This document shows, one piece after another, positions 40,633 to 51,002 of a stretch of 64,000 nt of DNA. A program made the translations under genes and the position numbers. Positions within the stretch are counted from its first letter, which is position 1. Every line of letters begins with the position of its first letter. This DNA comes from Chaetoceros tenuissimus (Eukaryota; Bacillariophyta; Thalassiosirophyceae; Chaetocerotales; Chaetocerotaceae). The stretch lies in assembly GCA_021927905.1 (NCBI GenBank), contig BLLK01000047.1, positions 2,790,001 to 2,854,000 on the forward strand, written 5' to 3'. The notes beneath the pieces are model-generated. The model saw only the letters and a list, made by a program, of their open reading frames with translations. It was not told where the DNA came from and ran no database searches.

Positions 40633-42175
40633 TTACTGTACATAGTTATATTGTTGATTTTGCGATGGAATTGGCATGGGCATAGCTGTAGGACTCTGAT
40701 CACGAAGTCTTACTTCTTGGGACTTGAGCATGTTTATGTGTGCATCTTCTCCGATTTTGTTTCTGATGAAGAATGCTGAGTGCAAAAATGAGCATATTGC
40801 AGTTTGTTTATAGATAGATGTGCCATCAATTGTAGGGCCATTGAATTCTGGTAATCCTGCATTAGTAAGAATCATTTGCTGCGACGCCATGAGATGACGG
40901 AACTCCCATGCAATTAATGCTTGAAGATGTTGTCGTTGAGAGTTACAAGACGCTATAAAAGAATTTTTTTCATTTGCATTCATCTGCTGCACTGCAATTG
41001 CTGCAGCTCCAGCTACAGACAATCTTGCATCTAAATCAATTTCCATTTTCTTTACATCATCTTCCTACGAGTACATTCAATTATCAAGATAAAATTAGAC
41101 TGTTTTGAATCACTCTCTACAAATATTTCAAAATTAAACTTACCAATTTCTTATCCAAAGCTTCTGTCATCTTAGCTGCCTCTCTTTCTTTCAGTCCAGT
41201 CATTAGCCAACATGCTTCACATATTTCAAGAATACTGCGTCCACAATATTTGTCGCTTTTCCCATTTCCTCCAATGAGCAAGCGAATTAACTTCAGCGCG
41301 ATGTCACTTCCAAGTAGTTCTTTACCAGATGGATCACTTAATCGTGGAGGAGATGGTGAAAACAAAGGTGTAGGAATGAATGGGAAAGAGGTACCATCTA
41401 AAGCCAGCCATTCAGCTGTATTCTCTGCAGGTAATTTTTTGATTTTAGTAAGCAGCTCATTTGCATATGATTCAACAGATGCCAGTGAGAAAGATGGCCT
41501 GGTACTATCCATGATCTTTGCTTTTTTCGTTACAGGCTCTTCGCTAGTTACGTTTGATACTACAGGCTGTACTTGGTCCATCTGGTAGGTATCGTTATAT
41601 AAATCAGTAACTTGCTCCTCTGCTTTCACAGCCACTGAACTAATCGTGAAACCATCCCCATCAGTCCCATGTTCTGCTTTCACAGCATCTTTCAATTGTT
41701 CTAAACTCAAAGAGTTATTACCCGCTACTTCATGCATCATGCTTAAAAAATTGTTCCATAGCTGAGATCTATCTTGTTCCTTGACCACTTTTGGCCCCAT
41801 CCCATTTTCTCCGACAAGTGCACGGATATATATTTTCTGCGCAGTTTTGTGGCGATTTCTACTTGCTTGATAATTCGCATATGCAATCCAAACAGATCCA
41901 ATATTTCCAGCAACTGGACAATTCACTGCGGATTCAAAGGCTTCAGTTGCTGCTTTCATCTGATTTGCTTTCTGATTAAGACTAGCGTATGATATCCAAA
42001 GTGATGCAATTGAATCTAGTAATTGCTGGGAAGGCGAGCCAAATTGAGCTTCATCGACCCACTCTAAAAGTGCTGATTGATATGTCATTTGGGCACCCGA
42101 AAGGTCGCCAGATTCAAACTTCACATTAGCTTCTTGAATGATTTTATCTGGATTATGTGTTTCGTTGTCACTCAT
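40633..42175 (-). CDS. Helical-repeat (HAT/TPR-like) protein, function unknown
   Basis: Exons 42175-41144 and 41064-40633 (phase 0) give 487 residues; the first ATG is at 42175. The N-terminal 130 residues contain TPR/HAT-type helical pairs: IQEANVKFESGDLSGAQMTY, SLWISYASLNQKANQMKAA, SVWIAYANYQASRNRHKTAQ with W-x-x-Y-A repeats typical of HAT (half-a-TPR) proteins of RNA processing. The middle has an acidic linker, a PLFSPSPPRL stretch and a helical segment (LEICEACWLMTGLKERE). The C-terminus (QHLQALIAWEFRHLM, FLHSAFFIRNKIGED) is all-helical and unfamiliar. An RNA-processing role is suggested only by the HAT-like repeats. Confidence 0.6.
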
Positions 42176-42597
42176 GTTGATGCACACTACTTTTTCTTGT
42201 TGGATTTGAATCCTGATCCTCTTTTTCTCGACTTTCTTCTAGCCTGCTATATTTTATCTACAAAACCAGTAGCTTTATTAGTGTTGTGCTACTGCTCGTC
42301 CTATCAACGAGTACTTTCAACTACTGATATAGACTTGAAATAGCTGCTGGATGATGTTTTTGTTTTCTCTCTCTTAATAATTCGGAGGTTGCCTAATTAG
42401 CTAGCTAGAGTAGCTATTTTGTCAAAAAAGAAAAATCAAAACCTGCGATACTTTAACTATCAAAAACAATGTCCAATGATAATTGAAATTTTTTGACTAA
42501 AACACCAAAAATTGATTTGACTATGTCAACTCTCTACAATTAGACTACTAAGAGCTGTTGAATAAATATAGAAAATACAAAAATAATATTAGAAGTT
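42176..42597. promoter_or_regulatory. Upstream region of the HAT-like gene with TTAGCTAGCTAG
   Basis: This 422-base gap carries the HAT-like gene promoter and the 3' end of the methyltransferase gene. The palindromic TTAGCTAGCTAG lies at 42397-42408, about 222 bases upstream of the ATG. Confidence 0.35.
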
Positions 42598-43917
42598 CTA
42601 CTCTTTACTTTCCCATACCTTCAAGTGCGTGTCATCGACAATATAATTTCCATCCTTGAAACGAGAATCCTCAAATATGCCCAATTTATCATCATTGTTA
42701 TTGACACCTTTGGTAGCAACCAATGCATAATGACGTCCAGTTGCTGCTGTTATTTTCACACTTTCAAAAGTGGCAATCAGAAATTCTCGAACGCGTTCCA
42801 TTCCATCTGCATAATCATCTAGAAACGGCTCAGTGCTTCTCAATAAAGAGAAAAGCATAGCATTTTCCCTCTGCGCTGCATATGCTGGAGAATCAAAGTC
42901 CATCTCCGAGATGAAAAGTTGTCCTCCAGGCTTTAGTATTCTATATGCTTCTTTGCATACTTGAATGGTTACATCAATAGGAAGTTCATGAATCACCAAG
43001 GATAGATTGACTACATTTACACTTTCATCATCAAGGTTTGTATTCGCTGCATCTCCCACTCGTAACTCAATACGTTCATCTGGCATTATATCTGACACCC
43101 ACTTTCCATCTAATGCATCTTGGCCTGTCGAAACTGCATCCCCCGATACTCTTTTCTGAAGAGGTGCCATGTCTAATAATTTCTGACCAACGGCAATCAT
43201 ATATGGAGAAAGATCAAGTCCCAATATCTTATTATCTTCATGTGGAAACAATGCACCTAATCTTCTAGTTGATATTCCAGTTCCAGCGCCTAGGTCCAAG
43301 ATAATTCCACCATCTGGACAGTGCCCACCAAGCCTAATTATCGCCTGTTCAAATGATGATCGAAATGCATCCCCACCATCTGCACCGAATGATGGAAAAT
43401 TTCTAGCACCTATTGCTCGACTTGCAAGTTCTTGTTCTATTGCTGATTCCCAGGATAGATTTCCATTAGTGTATGTGTGAAATTCTTTGGTGTAATAAGC
43501 TGGATATGGAAATTTTTGATTATAACTCCCATCATCATTTTCTTTGGTAGATTTCCATGGTCCATCTTGATCAAGTAGCCACTGTTTCGACTTTTCCCAT
43601 TGAATACCATTTGCTTCAGCTGTTTTTGCGATATTCTTTCTAGCTTGTGGTACAAGGACGAGTTTCCACAAGGGTGAATTGAGAGCAAAATCTAGCAGTT
43701 GCTGTGCTATTCCAGTTCGTGGCTTCGCCTTTGGCTTCGAAGATGACAAAGGTGTAGATGAAAAAAGAGCTGAAGATGTTCTTTTTGATATCAAATAATT
43801 GTTCCTTGACGAAGTATGAAAGTTGCTTTGACTTTGTGTTGTGAACGAAGAAACATGAACGTCGTCACTAATAATGAGAAGAAGAAGACTACAGAAAAGT
43901 CTACAGGAGATGATCAT
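42598..43917 (-). CDS. SAM-dependent methyltransferase with signal/plastid leader
   Basis: Intron-free, 439 residues, ATG at 43917. Residues 1-25 form a hydrophobic signal peptide (LFCSLLLLIISDDVHVSSF) followed by Ser/Thr-rich sequence, consistent with secretory or plastid import. A class I methyltransferase fold follows from about 208: motif I is IILDLGAGTGIS, the acidic residue of motif II is in LGLDLSPYMI, then RVGDAANTNLDD, and a post-motif ILKPGGQLFISEMD. The last strand region is KITAATGRHYALVATKG. This resembles the UbiE/COQ5-like type 11 group. The substrate cannot be told from sequence. It is divergent from the HTATSF1-like gene. Confidence 0.82.
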   Translation of the reverse strand: MIISCRLFCSLLLLIISDDVHVSSFTTQSQSNFHTSSRNNYLISKRTSSALFSSTPLSSSKPKAKPRTGIAQQLLDFALNSPLWKLVLVPQARKNIAKTAEANGIQWEKSKQWLLDQDGPWKSTKENDDGSYNQKFPYPAYYTKEFHTYTNGNLSWESAIEQELASRAIGARNFPSFGADGGDAFRSSFEQAIIRLGGHCPDGGIILDLGAGTGISTRRLGALFPHEDNKILGLDLSPYMIAVGQKLLDMAPLQKRVSGDAVSTGQDALDGKWVSDIMPDERIELRVGDAANTNLDDESVNVVNLSLVIHELPIDVTIQVCKEAYRILKPGGQLFISEMDFDSPAYAAQRENAMLFSLLRSTEPFLDDYADGMERVREFLIATFESVKITAATGRHYALVATKGVNNNDDKLGIFEDSRFKDGNYIVDDTHLKVWESKE

Positions 43918-44315
43918 CTTATCGCTGTTGATTAAATTTCGGTCTCTAAAATAAGCAAGAAGGTTCTAGAAATTACTGGTGATGATGTTGATTACTTCCA
44001 GACTATAAAAAAATACACATTGATAATTCTTCGAATTGAAAGCATTTCATAGTTGAAGATCTATTGGAATAGAAAGAGACAGGAAAGGACATAAAAGAAG
44101 GAAATGAATGAGAACTCTACATACCCAATGACGTCCGATCCTAGCTGAACTGATGTATCTTTGTGGATCAACATTCTATCGCATGCATGGTATTTTGCTA
44201 TTTACAATGTATTGCAAAATACATGTACAAAGAATCATCATAGGGAAAAAGCATTATTTTTGCGGCGGAATCTTTTGTATCCATTACATAGAATTTATAT
44301 ATTAATATTCACAGG
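43918..44315. promoter_or_regulatory. Divergent region, methyltransferase / HTATSF1
   Basis: This 398-base gap lies between two divergent start codons. One TGACGT element is at 44129-44134. No gene seen. Confidence 0.35.
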
Positions 44316-46121
44316 ATGAGTTTAGCACTGGCGAAAGTATTTTATTACCAGAATCCACACACGAAACAACCATCATCTTCACCTGTATCAGCAAAACAAC
44401 TTTGTCGAATCTTATGTCCAGTGAATTCACAATCTGCAAACGGGCAGAGTAAAGCACACTCGTTTTTGAATGAAAATACAATGGTGATAGAATTCGACCC
44501 TGTTCAAAATAAATACGACGAAAAGGGATGGACTCCGATCAACCAAGTACCTATATTGAAAGAAGCATGTTCGACTTGGTATTTCGAATTTATAGAAGAA
44601 CAATCTAAAGATGATAATGGCAGTAGTGATCAGAGCACGAAGCAGAGTACCAAAGGTCCAATCTCTTGTCGGGAAATAGCTACAAAATACTTTCAGCAGT
44701 TGGAAGACAATGTTGAAGGTAATGATATTGTTACTGCAGAAACGAGAGTATGGTCGACAGCTCTATCTGACGGTGCTTGGAAGCCTATTCGAGAATTGCC
44801 TGATTTGTTGGATGCAATGGAAGCATTTCAAGACACTATTCATGTAAATATGGATCCAAGCAATGTATCAAATAAAGATCCAAATGAGACCAACAAGAAA
44901 GACATCAAAGATGATGAAAACGTCGACAATAGCAAAGAGAATTCATTACTTGATGACTTCTTCTCTTCAACTGCGGAGCTTGGTGAAGATCTAGATGGAA
45001 ACGATGGGGACGAAGAAGAGTATCAAAGTGATGGTGGAACAAATTACGTCAAGAAAAATGGAGAATGGATAAAAGCTACAAAAAAGAAACAAGACTCTGA
45101 TTCTTCAAAGAATAGAAATGAATTTAAAAAGAATTCTAATAAAGAAGATAATAAGCAGCAGAAAGGTTCTGTAAGCAAAAAGAAGAAATTCAAAGCGAAA
45201 AATGCTAAATGTTGGGTCTACGTGACAAATTTACCCTCCGATACAAACGAACTGGAAATTGCAAATTATTTTAAAAAGGTCGGAGTCCTAGATATTGATC
45301 CTGAAAGCCAACATCCGAAGGTAAAATTGTATAGGTATAAGGGTGGAGAAGAGATATCAACTTCAGATGGAGATGCGAAAGACGACGAAAAAACATCAAC
45401 AAGAGTTGCTAAGAAGGGTGAGCTGAAAGGAGATGCTTCGGTATGTTATGCAAAGGCCGAATCAGTCAATCTTGCAATCCAGCTCCTAGATGATTCAATA
45501 TTCCGAACACAAGATAGTACAGGTAAATTCTTGTCAGACCCGCCTAGAATAGGTGTTCAAAGAGCAAAGTTTGAAGCACATGGGGAATACCAAGAAAATA
45601 AAAAGAGAAAGGTGTCAGATGTGAAGCGAAAGGTAGCTCGCCTCGCGAAACTTCAAGCTGTTGGCTGGGATGATGGTGACAATGGTAGAATCACAGGAGG
45701 GCTGAAGGGACTTCGCATAATAGTCTTGAAGAATCTTTTTGATGCAAGTGCCCTTAGGGAAGTTGTTGAGGCAAAAGTTGATTGCTTTTTGATTGGGGTT
45801 GAAAAAGAAATAAGGGAAAAGTGTCAAGAGTTTGGAACAGTCGAAAAGATCACTATATTTTTCAAGAATCGAAAAGATGGCGTTGGGATAGTCAAATTCA
45901 CTCAACCATCTGCAGCCGAAGAAGCTATTCAGGAGTTTCAAGGCAAATCAATACGTGGAACAATAATCGATTCTTCGTACTGGGATGGCGTGACAGACTA
46001 CACCATTCGTAACTTTGAAGAGGAAGAGAAGGACACTGAGAAACGGCTGGATGAATTCGGCTCTTGGCTAGATAACCAAGAGCTTCCAGAGGAATTTCAA
46101 TTGAATGTTGAAAAACATTAA
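44316..46121 (+). CDS. HTATSF1: HTATSF1/Cus2-like U2 snRNP splicing factor
   Basis: Intron-free, 601 residues. RRM1 begins near 298 (CWVYVTNLPSDTNELEIANYF) and contains a charged insert before KGDASVCYAKAESVNLAIQL. A linker with KVARLAKLQAVGWDD precedes RRM2 at about 465-565 (RIIVLKNLFDA; VGIVKFTQPSAAEEAIQEFQG). It ends SSYWDGVTDYT, matching the FWDGVTDY tail of the human Tat-SF1 UHM domain, the surface that binds SF3B1. The N-terminal 180 residues hold a GYF-like or WW-like region (KVFYYQNPHTKQP; TWYFEFIEE). An acidic stretch lies at 215-240. The protein should act in U2 snRNP remodelling and branch-site recognition. It converges tail-to-tail with CPSF3, another RNA-processing gene. Confidence 0.9.
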   Translation: MSLALAKVFYYQNPHTKQPSSSPVSAKQLCRILCPVNSQSANGQSKAHSFLNENTMVIEFDPVQNKYDEKGWTPINQVPILKEACSTWYFEFIEEQSKDDNGSSDQSTKQSTKGPISCREIATKYFQQLEDNVEGNDIVTAETRVWSTALSDGAWKPIRELPDLLDAMEAFQDTIHVNMDPSNVSNKDPNETNKKDIKDDENVDNSKENSLLDDFFSSTAELGEDLDGNDGDEEEYQSDGGTNYVKKNGEWIKATKKKQDSDSSKNRNEFKKNSNKEDNKQQKGSVSKKKKFKAKNAKCWVYVTNLPSDTNELEIANYFKKVGVLDIDPESQHPKVKLYRYKGGEEISTSDGDAKDDEKTSTRVAKKGELKGDASVCYAKAESVNLAIQLLDDSIFRTQDSTGKFLSDPPRIGVQRAKFEAHGEYQENKKRKVSDVKRKVARLAKLQAVGWDDGDNGRITGGLKGLRIIVLKNLFDASALREVVEAKVDCFLIGVEKEIREKCQEFGTVEKITIFFKNRKDGVGIVKFTQPSAAEEAIQEFQGKSIRGTIIDSSYWDGVTDYTIRNFEEEEKDTEKRLDEFGSWLDNQELPEEFQLNVEKH

Positions 46122-46154
46122 AAGACTAAACATTTATTGAAATCAATGTTAATT

Positions 46155-48386
46155 TTAGGGTTTGATTGGTGCAGAAGCTTCAGCCACTCCCCTCAGTGAT
46201 TCTTGAATGTTTTTACTCAATTTGGCGTCTTCACATTCAACAGTGATCTTTGCATCAAATTCATTGCCTTCTTCAAACTCCACAGTAACATTACATGCAA
46301 GACAGTCCCCATCTAAAGCTCCACTTTCTAATCCTGCGTCAGTCTTGATTTCAAATGTAGCTTTTCTTGCCTCGTAAGATGCTTCAATATTCTTTGCATC
46401 GAATTGCTGCAACAATGTATCGTGAAAAAGTCGCAACATTGCGTCAGTTCTTGGTCGTTTTTTATCTGGTGCGTCTTCTTCTAAATCACTTTGATCGGAT
46501 CTCCTATGAGAACATGGTTTGCTTGTCAATTTAATGGATGCTGCACTACTTTGAGCGTGCATCAATAGTGCAATAACGGAATCAGCCAATATATCACCAA
46601 CTGGACTAGCTGTCCATTCGACAATCGCAATACCGCGTGCTTTACCTGTTGTTATTGTCACTTGTTTTTCATGGAGACTGAAGACAATAATTTCAGTAGG
46701 ATCACTCCCCCCACTTTCATCTTCTAGGCTTTGGAAGCCCTCACTCCTTTCTTCTACTTCTGCAAACATTTCATTGAGAAATAATCTAAGGGTTGAAAGC
46801 TGTCCTGAAAATGGAACATGTAGCTTTGACGTAACAGATCCCACACGTAAAGGAGTGTATGTTTGCAAGTCTTTTGGTGCTAAAATCTTCGAGTTAAAGT
46901 TTTGAGTAACAATAATTCCATTCACTTCCTCAGCCTCTTGGGGCTCATCTTCGCGATCTGCCAAGGATCCCATGACCTTAGCCGATCTACGTCTGGAAAA
47001 TTTAAGCTTTACTTCCTGTAGATTTGGAGGCATTGTGACTGTAGGGCGCTTATTCTCTGGCAATTGCCGATGCTGTAACATTAAGGCAGACTTTAGACGT
47101 CCCATCTCATCCTTTGCACCATGGACCAAGATAATATGTTTTGGATCTACTCGACTGATGAAATTACGATTTTGCATAAAATCGACATGAGCTGAAAAAC
47201 TGACATATTCCACTAAACAATTCAATGGCTGTCTTCTGCCCTCCAGTGTCACGACTTCTTTTGGCTCCAACATGATTTCTTTTGCAAGTGTATTCTCAAC
47301 TGCATATCCTGCAATTAGACAACCATTCTTTGGATCAGAAGCCCATCGGTCAAAAAGCTGTCTCGATACTCCACTCTGAAGCATACCTGGAGATGCAAAA
47401 ACAACTGACGGTCCGCGGTCATCAAACGAGTCAACATCGATACTCTTTAAATTTTTGATATGCTGAAAGTGGAATGGATTTGCAACATCCATTTGCGCAC
47501 GAATTCTAGCATTCATCATATTTGCGTACGTCTGGTAGACCCTCAATGCTCTACTAGCCATTTTACTTGCATACCAAATTGGAATATTTTGCAATTGTGG
47601 ATTAGACTGCCAGTACTCGTCCAGAATAAGCAAAAGCTCTTGTGCACGACCAAGTGCAAATACAGGAATAAGACATCTTCCTCCTCTAGTAACGACATTT
47701 TCCACAGTCTTTGTGAATCTTCCTTCACGCTCTTTGCGGCTGGCATGAACCTGGACTCCATATGTCGCTTCTACCATGAGCACATCAGGTTTATTGACAG
47801 GAACTTCCGCAGCCATGAGATGCCTATCCTCTTCCATACTGTAATCACCAGTATATAAAACTGTTCTACCTCCAATCTCAATGAAAAACATAGCCGCACC
47901 CAATACATGGCCTGCATTCAGGGCATAAAACTTGAGTCCTCTTCCAAGAGAAATAGTCTGATGATAATCAATCAGCTCAATTTTATCCACACATGCCTGA
48001 AGTTCGGCTTCAGTATATAAAACATCGCTTTTGTCATCTTTTCCGCTATTTCCTTTTTTCATAGCCATGAGTCGAAGGTAATCACCTAATAAAAGTCGAA
48101 TAACAGCTTTCGTAGGATGTGTCATAAAGATACGACCTTTGAAACCCGTCCGTTCAGTAAAGTAAGGCAAACTTGCAGCATGATCCAAGTGAAAGTGAGT
48201 AATTAATAGAACGTCCACTTGTTCTGGTTCCAATCTATCAAAAAAGGGGAGACCGTTCAACCCATCGTATCCTGGATGAACACCACAGTCGAGAAGAATG
48301 GTGGTGCCTCTGAATTCGAGTAGATGGCAAGATCTTCCTACTTCTTGACCAGACCCCAAGGGCGTTATTCTCATCACATCCTCCAT
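46155..48386 (-). CDS. CPSF3: CPSF73 (CPSF3), pre-mRNA 3' end endonuclease
   Basis: Intron-free. The start at 48386 gives 743 residues and places MEDVMRITPLGSGQEVGRSC where other CPSF73 proteins begin; it has A at -3 and G at +4. An in-frame ATG at 48497 would add 37 residues with no family match. The metallo-beta-lactamase core is intact: THFHLDHAA (H64, H66, D68, H69), GHVLGAAMFFIE and LYTGDYS. The beta-CASP domain follows (PVFALGRAQELLLILDEYW, VVFASPGMLQSG) with YVSFSAHVDF and ILVHGAKDEMGRLK. The C-terminal 250 residues match the CPSF73 C-terminal region. It cleaves pre-mRNA at the poly(A) site. Stops about 33 bases from the HTATSF1 stop. Confidence 0.96.
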   Translation of the reverse strand: MEDVMRITPLGSGQEVGRSCHLLEFRGTTILLDCGVHPGYDGLNGLPFFDRLEPEQVDVLLITHFHLDHAASLPYFTERTGFKGRIFMTHPTKAVIRLLLGDYLRLMAMKKGNSGKDDKSDVLYTEAELQACVDKIELIDYHQTISLGRGLKFYALNAGHVLGAAMFFIEIGGRTVLYTGDYSMEEDRHLMAAEVPVNKPDVLMVEATYGVQVHASRKEREGRFTKTVENVVTRGGRCLIPVFALGRAQELLLILDEYWQSNPQLQNIPIWYASKMASRALRVYQTYANMMNARIRAQMDVANPFHFQHIKNLKSIDVDSFDDRGPSVVFASPGMLQSGVSRQLFDRWASDPKNGCLIAGYAVENTLAKEIMLEPKEVVTLEGRRQPLNCLVEYVSFSAHVDFMQNRNFISRVDPKHIILVHGAKDEMGRLKSALMLQHRQLPENKRPTVTMPPNLQEVKLKFSRRRSAKVMGSLADREDEPQEAEEVNGIIVTQNFNSKILAPKDLQTYTPLRVGSVTSKLHVPFSGQLSTLRLFLNEMFAEVEERSEGFQSLEDESGGSDPTEIIVFSLHEKQVTITTGKARGIAIVEWTASPVGDILADSVIALLMHAQSSAASIKLTSKPCSHRRSDQSDLEEDAPDKKRPRTDAMLRLFHDTLLQQFDAKNIEASYEARKATFEIKTDAGLESGALDGDCLACNVTVEFEEGNEFDAKITVECEDAKLSKNIQESLRGVAEASAPIKP

Positions 48387-48876
48387 CTTTAGATTGAAAC
48401 AGATTCTTATACTAACAAGCCTTGTCTTTGAATAAACTCTTGTGTTCCTCTCAATGTATGAATTATGAGATAGCAAGATAGTAGATGGTGAAGACATCTG
48501 ACAAAAAGTTAAGTAAGTGCGATTCAGGTAAACGAAGGACGGACAGACGTTGGTGGAGCCGGATAGCCACTTATTAACTCAAAAGCATTCTTGAGGAGGG
48601 GGTTCTCATCGATCGACATCATCAATCTCTAACAACTAACAAACCGACGAACGAAGAATAGATACCTCATCATGTTCCCACAGAAGGCATCTTTTGATTC
48701 GACTCCGAAAAGGTAGCTAATAGTCAACTCAAAAGATTTGCAAGAAAGAGTGGATCAAGACATACTTGCATTGCTAAATTGACTCGACTCTGAACCCTTA
48801 CTATTAGAAAGTAATACTTAGTGAGAAACCAATCACAAAAGTTCTTCACGACACAGAAATAATCACTGTCAACATT
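48387..48876. promoter_or_regulatory. Divergent region, CPSF3 / His-rich protein
   Basis: This 490-base gap has no supported gene beyond the possible upstream CPSF3 start at 48497. Short open frames on the minus strand show no recognisable features. Confidence 0.35.
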
Positions 48877-49511
48877 ATGCAGTCTGATTGCGAAGCAAAC
48901 GAAGCGACCCCTTTGAGGGCAACCGGAAATGTTGAATTCACTCATGTTTCATCCAGCAACTCGTCCCGCTCCAAATACAGCCAAAAGATGATTGCATTTG
49001 GTGCTCTCTTTGTCATGGCAGTGATTGGAACGACAGTATTCTACAACAAGAATATGATTGTAAGTTATATATACGTTCACTTGATCATCCTTTACCCCCT
49101 TCCTCTATAGCTTTTCCGTAGTCTCACCTTTGATTTATTACAAAGGTTGACCCATTCTCCTCTTCTCTAGAAGCAGATGAAATTGATGGTGGGATGCGCT
49201 TTCCTCTATTGGGCAAACACCATAAACACCACAAGAAGCATCATCATCATGCAGATGTAGTAGATAATACTACTGATGCTGTTCCTGTTGCTCCAGTTCC
49301 TGTTGCCAATGAAACGGTGGCAGATGTTCCAATGTTTGGAAAGAAGCATAAACATGGGCACAAGAAGCATAAAGCTTCACATGAACATGAAGCACCACCT
49401 GCTGATACAGCTGCTGATACTAGCTCCAGCCCTGATACAAATACAGAGGATGCAGCATCCGATACTGCACCAGAGGCAGAAGATGACACACAGGACGGGA
49501 CGCGGGTCTAA
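48877..49511 (+). CDS. Small His/Lys-rich membrane protein
   Basis: Exons 48877-49059 and 49146-49511 (phase 0) give 182 residues. One membrane helix lies at about 38-56 (MIAFGALFVMAVIGTTVFY) after a 35-residue polar N-terminus, as in a type II membrane or signal-anchor protein. Two His/Lys clusters (KHHKHHKKHHHH and KKHKHGHKKHK) could bind metal ions or acidic surfaces. Thr, Asp and Ala-rich sequence fills the rest. The stop at 49511 is followed, one frame over, by open sequence (to 49674) that encodes a Lys-rich linker and a second hydrophobic helix (see findings), so the true C-terminus is uncertain. I do not recognise a family. Confidence 0.55.
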
Positions 49512-50408
49512 ATCAAAAAGTGAGGCGAAAGCCAAGTCTCGTAATATGGATAAGTCGAAAACAGAGCCAAGGGATGAAAATATGAATTTTGATATCCCCT
49601 TGAAGTATTTAATGGGTCCAACTTTTGGTGTAATTGTTGTTGCTGCTACTTTGTTATTTGGCGAAAGGAATTAGTAGATAATCGTAGCAAGGGAGATGGA
49701 TAAATATTTAGGAATTTTTTATTCAAATGCAATGTATTTTGTAACAATGTCAATTGAATCATCATAGACCAGAGGAGATCCTCAACAGGATATAGTCTCT
49801 ACCTGTTCCTCATATCATAGTTTTCTCTCTCAATAAGTCGCGCTTTATAAAATAAATTCATATGGAAATTTCTGCAAAAGAAAGTCGAATTGATTCTTTC
49901 TTTATGACTATTTATCTACAGACCTCTCTCTATTTTGACGAAAGGTGAAGGAATGTTACCATAGTGACCTATTCTTTTTTAGGCTCATTTTATAATTTTT
50001 CGTAAAATCAAGTAAAATCGCTTCCATTCTTCCTTTTGTGGGAAAGGTTAAAGGGATTGCACATGTTGACGTCAAATGTTGTGAGTAGATGGAACTCACT
50101 TCGCGCACTTCAGTAGGAACCTTTTTTTTCAAAATGTCAATCAAACGTTGACGTCTCAGTGCGTCGTGGTTAAAATAGAGGAAGAAGAGAGGAAAGGTGA
50201 GATTCATGGGCTAATTTTGTAGATGGGACTGGAAAGTAGCTCTTGTAAAGCGAGCTCGCCATGCTACACGAAACAATACGTAGTACAAGAGCCAGACCAA
50301 CGAAAGAACCCTCAATTAATTCTCTCTTCTTATTGTATTCCATTCCTTTGAGAACGATCAATCCACACTCTTCACTCTACAAAAAAGAACAAAGATAATT
50401 CTAACAAG
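49512..50408. promoter_or_regulatory. Intergenic region with TGACGT-type elements
   Basis: After possible extra coding sequence up to 49674, no gene is seen. TGACGTCA lies at 50067-50074 and TGACGT at 50149-50154, about 340 and 260 bases upstream of the next ATG. These match the cAMP/CO2-responsive core known from diatom carbonic anhydrase promoters; function here is unproven. Confidence 0.35.
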
Positions 50409-51002
50409 ATGCTATGCTGTATAGGAAGGAAAGATTCTGTAATATCAGGAGACGATGCCTCCTCTAGGTCGAATCTTGATATGTCGAGAAGCACACTGCG
50501 AGACTCATCAATACATTTGAAAGAAGAGGAAAATATCAAAACAGAGAGGTCTTCTTCTTACACCTCTGAAGAAGACAGTGAGGGTTCGAGTGATGGTGTT
50601 GTGCAAAGTATATTAGTGGTCAAGACACACGAAGAAAGCATCAGGAATCAAGGTCTTGGTTCTGATGATTCTACGCTCAGCTCTAGGATGCTGAGTCGAT
50701 TAAATTCAGAATCAGCACATTTGTGCGAGAATCCTAAGGTCACACATTCCACAGTATCAGTACGAACATTCCCTCAAGTACCTGGCGACAATCCAGCCGT
50801 TTCATTTGGGGTTCCTCTCTCACTAGATTGGAAACCCATAGATGAGGATCACTTCGAAATAGACCAATATGAAGAAGCCAAGCCTCCCAAGCGTGAAGAC
50901 CTCAAGATACCTTCAAACGAGCGAACGCAGATACTGGTGAAAAATGGTCATAAAATGAAGGACATCAAAAAGGCAATGATTAATGCTCGGATGCTTGCCT
51001 AG
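50409..51002 (+). CDS. Small acidic Ser-rich protein, function unknown
   Basis: Intron-free, 197 residues from ATG 50409. It begins MLCCIGRKDS, where the Cys pair near the N-terminus could be palmitoylated. Residues 12-110 are Ser/Glu-rich with many potential phosphorylation sites (SSSYTSEEDSEGSSD). The C-terminus (DIKKAMINARMLA) is basic and helical. No known domain. Composition, an ATG close to the 5' end and a clean stop make it more likely real than a chance frame. Confidence 0.55.
   Translation: MLCCIGRKDSVISGDDASSRSNLDMSRSTLRDSSIHLKEEENIKTERSSSYTSEEDSEGSSDGVVQSILVVKTHEESIRNQGLGSDDSTLSSRMLSRLNSESAHLCENPKVTHSTVSVRTFPQVPGDNPAVSFGVPLSLDWKPIDEDHFEIDQYEEAKPPKREDLKIPSNERTQILVKNGHKMKDIKKAMINARMLA

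Noticed and set aside
48387-48497. Longer CPSF73 start at 48497
   Set aside because: The extra 37 residues have no counterpart in the family, and the inner ATG has better context and matches the usual N-terminus.
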